Shown here one piece after another: positions 62,615-64,000 of a stretch of 64,000 bases of DNA. A program made the translations under genes and the position numbers. Source of the stretch: Peterkaempfera bronchialis (GTDB taxonomy: Bacteria > Actinomycetota > Actinomycetes > Streptomycetales > Streptomycetaceae); the NCBI RefSeq assembly GCF_003258605.2, contig NZ_CP031264.1, positions 2,852,001-2,916,000 of the forward strand, in the 5' to 3' direction. The notes under the pieces are model-generated. The model did no database searches. It saw only the letters and a list, made by a program, of their open reading frames with translations, and was not told the origin of the DNA. Positions within the stretch are counted from its first letter, which is position 1; each line of letters opens with the position of its first letter.

Positions 62615-63688
62615 ATGCGCACCAACCTCATCGCCGCCTGTGCGGCGACCGCCGCCCTGCTCGCCACCTCCGCCTGTGCCTCGGGCGGCAGCGGTGACGG
62701 CTCCGCCGGGAACGGCGGCGGGAAGTCCCTGCACATCTACGCCTGGGCCGGTGAGATCCCCGACTCGGTGGTCAAGGGCTTCCAGCAGGAGACCGGCATC
62801 AAGGTCACCCTGGACACCTTCGACAGCAACGAGACGATGACCGCCAAGCTCAGCGCGGGCGGCGCCGACTACGACCTGGTGGAGCCCAGCCAGTACGCGC
62901 TCCAGCAGCTGGTCGGCCAGAAACTGGTCGGCAAGCTGGACCACTCCAGACTGAAGGGGCTGGACAACCTCGCCCCCAAGTTCCGCGACCCGTCCTTCGA
63001 CCCCGGCAACGCCTACAGCATCCCGTGGATCTGGGGCACCACCGGCCTGGCGTACAACGAGGACTGCACCGGCGGGCCGGTGGACAGCTGGCAGGCCCTG
63101 TTCGACGGCAAGTACAAGGGCAAGTCGTACATGCTCGACAACATGCTGGCCGCGTACATCGCCGGACTCCAGGTCAACGGGTACCGCGCCACCAGCACCG
63201 ACCCGGCCGAGATCCAGAAGGCCACCGACTCGCTGAAGGCGCAGAAGTCCCAGCTGGCGGGCTACAACTCCACCAACTACCCGCAGCTGCTGGCCACCGG
63301 CCAGGCGTGCGTGGCCGAGGCGTGGAGCGGGACGGCCATGGCCAAGGTCGTGGAGAGCAACAAGAAGGTCCACTACACGCTGCCGCGCGAGGGCGGTTCG
63401 CTCTGGACCGACAACCTCTCCATCACGGCGCGGGCCAAGAACGTGGACGCCGCCTATGAGTTCATCAACTACACGCTGCGCCCCGAGGTCGCGGCGCTGG
63501 TCACCGACGACGGCTCCTCGGCCTCCACCAACCAGGCCGCCCGCGCGAAGATCAAGAAGACCGACCTGCTGGAGAACCCGGCCGTCTACGCGCCCGACGC
63601 GGCCGTCGCCAAGGCGGACTTCCTGCTCGACCCGGGCCAGGCCATGCAGCTCTTCCAGCAGGGCTGGATGAAGATCAAGGCATCCTGA
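62615..63688 (+). CDS. potD: Polyamine-binding lipoprotein (PotD-like)
   Basis: 357 residues. The lipobox is ATSAC at about residue 21, so the protein is membrane-tethered outside the cell. The mature part opens LHIYAWAGEIPDSVVKGFQQETGIKVTLDTFDSNE and includes YDLVEPSQYALQQL, IPWIWGTTGLAYN and FINYTLRPEVAALVT, the PotD/PotF pattern. GAAAGGA lies seven bases before ATG 62615. It delivers spermidine or putrescine to PotB/C; exact ligand not determinable. Confidence 0.9.
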   Translation: MRTNLIAACAATAALLATSACASGGSGDGSAGNGGGKSLHIYAWAGEIPDSVVKGFQQETGIKVTLDTFDSNETMTAKLSAGGADYDLVEPSQYALQQLVGQKLVGKLDHSRLKGLDNLAPKFRDPSFDPGNAYSIPWIWGTTGLAYNEDCTGGPVDSWQALFDGKYKGKSYMLDNMLAAYIAGLQVNGYRATSTDPAEIQKATDSLKAQKSQLAGYNSTNYPQLLATGQACVAEAWSGTAMAKVVESNKKVHYTLPREGGSLWTDNLSITARAKNVDAAYEFINYTLRPEVAALVTDDGSSASTNQAARAKIKKTDLLENPAVYAPDAAVAKADFLLDPGQAMQLFQQGWMKIKAS

Positions 63689-63698
63689 GGAGCCGGCC

Positions 63699-64000
63699 GT
63701 GACCGTACTCACCCCCGCGACCGCAGCCTCGGCGCAGCCCCCCTCGGACGCACCCGCCGTGCGGCTGACCGGAGTCGGCAAGTCCTTCGGCGGCGCCGCC
63801 GCCGTCAGCGACGTCGACCTCACCATCGCCCAGAACGAGTTCTTCTCCATCCTCGGCCCGTCCGGCTGCGGCAAGACCACGCTGATGCGGATGATCACCG
63901 GGTTCGAGACGCCGACCACCGGCACCGTCGAACTGGGCGGCCGGGACGCCACCGGCCTGCCCCCGCACCGGCGCGACCTCAATATGCTCTTCCAGAGCTA
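63699..64000 (+). CDS. potA: Polyamine ABC ATPase (PotA-like), partial
   Basis: The window ends inside this gene. Visible: GTG 63699 behind TGAGGAG, VRLTGVGKSFGGAAAVSDVDLTI, Walker A ILGPSGCGKTTLMRMITG, then GRDATGLPPHRRDLNMLFQS, the Q-loop of PotA-like importers. It directly follows potD by ten bases and energises the PotB/C channel. Q-loop onward and the regulatory TOBE domain are beyond the edge. Confidence 0.88.
   Translation, partial: MTVLTPATAASAQPPSDAPAVRLTGVGKSFGGAAAVSDVDLTIAQNEFFSILGPSGCGKTTLMRMITGFETPTTGTVELGGRDATGLPPHRRDLNMLFQS

Overview
The window is very GC-rich actinobacterial DNA. Codon third positions are almost all G or C, GTG starts are frequent, and many genes appear to be leaderless. 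The gene content points to Streptomycetaceae (Streptomyces, Kitasatospora or Streptacidiphilus): DUF397/DUF5753 regulator pairs, DUF6879, DUF2530, DUF2771 and DUF3027 proteins, the futalosine menaquinone genes mqnB and mqnD, and a TTA leucine codon in a conflict gene. The genus cannot be fixed from sequence alone.

Layout. 0-3 kb: a SIS-domain protein, a 215-bp tandem-repeat block and a PAS-PAS-GAF protein. 3-9.3 kb: an orphan SLATT (DUF4231) membrane protein, a structured-RNA/small-ORF locus, pdxH, citrate synthase, serC (a PLP and central-metabolism cluster) and a secreted S8 protease. 9.4-16.4 kb: a surface beta-propeller protein, a 28-residue membrane microprotein whose 3' end has been copied into a 113-bp tandem array, a frameshifted thpR, a GNAT enzyme, a marR-MFS operon, a VOC protein, a frameshifted membrane-anchored protein and a low-GC secreted protein. 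16.4-20.7 kb: an accessory patch with an aminotransferase, a two-gene coupled unit sharing a short QAGG motif, whole and truncated RsbW-like ATPases, and a broken HTH regulator. 20.7-27.4 kb: cutA, an NCS2 purine permease, a DUF2530 protein, a CtpE-like P-type ATPase, a methyltransferase and an orphan type II thioesterase.

28-33.7 kb: accessory regulator modules (DUF6879/HTH and HTH/DUF397), a second-type hemC, nudix and methyltransferase remnants, and a divergent VOC/CGNR pair. 33.8-38.8 kb: an EACC1 protein plus a 1518-residue caspase-nSTAND-WD40 protein. This is an NLR-like bacterial conflict (immunity or suicide) system, bracketed by pieces of the CGNR gene and followed by a PIN-domain scar. 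39-49.3 kb: a conserved block with a giant sacsin/Hsp90-like ATPase, a Ca2+/H+ antiporter, DUF3027, an MFS transporter, DUF2771, mqnB-mqnD and a cold-shock protein. 49.6-51.6 kb: a second copy of the QAGG-motif gene, here coupled to a truncated STAND NTPase, and a HAD phosphatase. 51.7-55.5 kb: an iron-siderophore ABC importer behind an iron-box-like site, and a methyltransferase. 55.6-64 kb: a HAAS-domain membrane protein, a helicase-like/WYL protein, two convergent Lrp/AsnC regulators and a spermidine/putrescine ABC importer that runs off the end.

Functionally, housekeeping blocks alternate with conflict and regulatory patches full of truncations. The strongest candidates for new biology are the RNA/small-ORF locus at 4.1-4.3 kb, the caspase-STAND island, and the gene family with the C-terminal QAGG motif at two loci. 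At least two genes look frameshifted by a single missing base in GC-rich runs, so base-calling error should be excluded before they are called pseudogenes.
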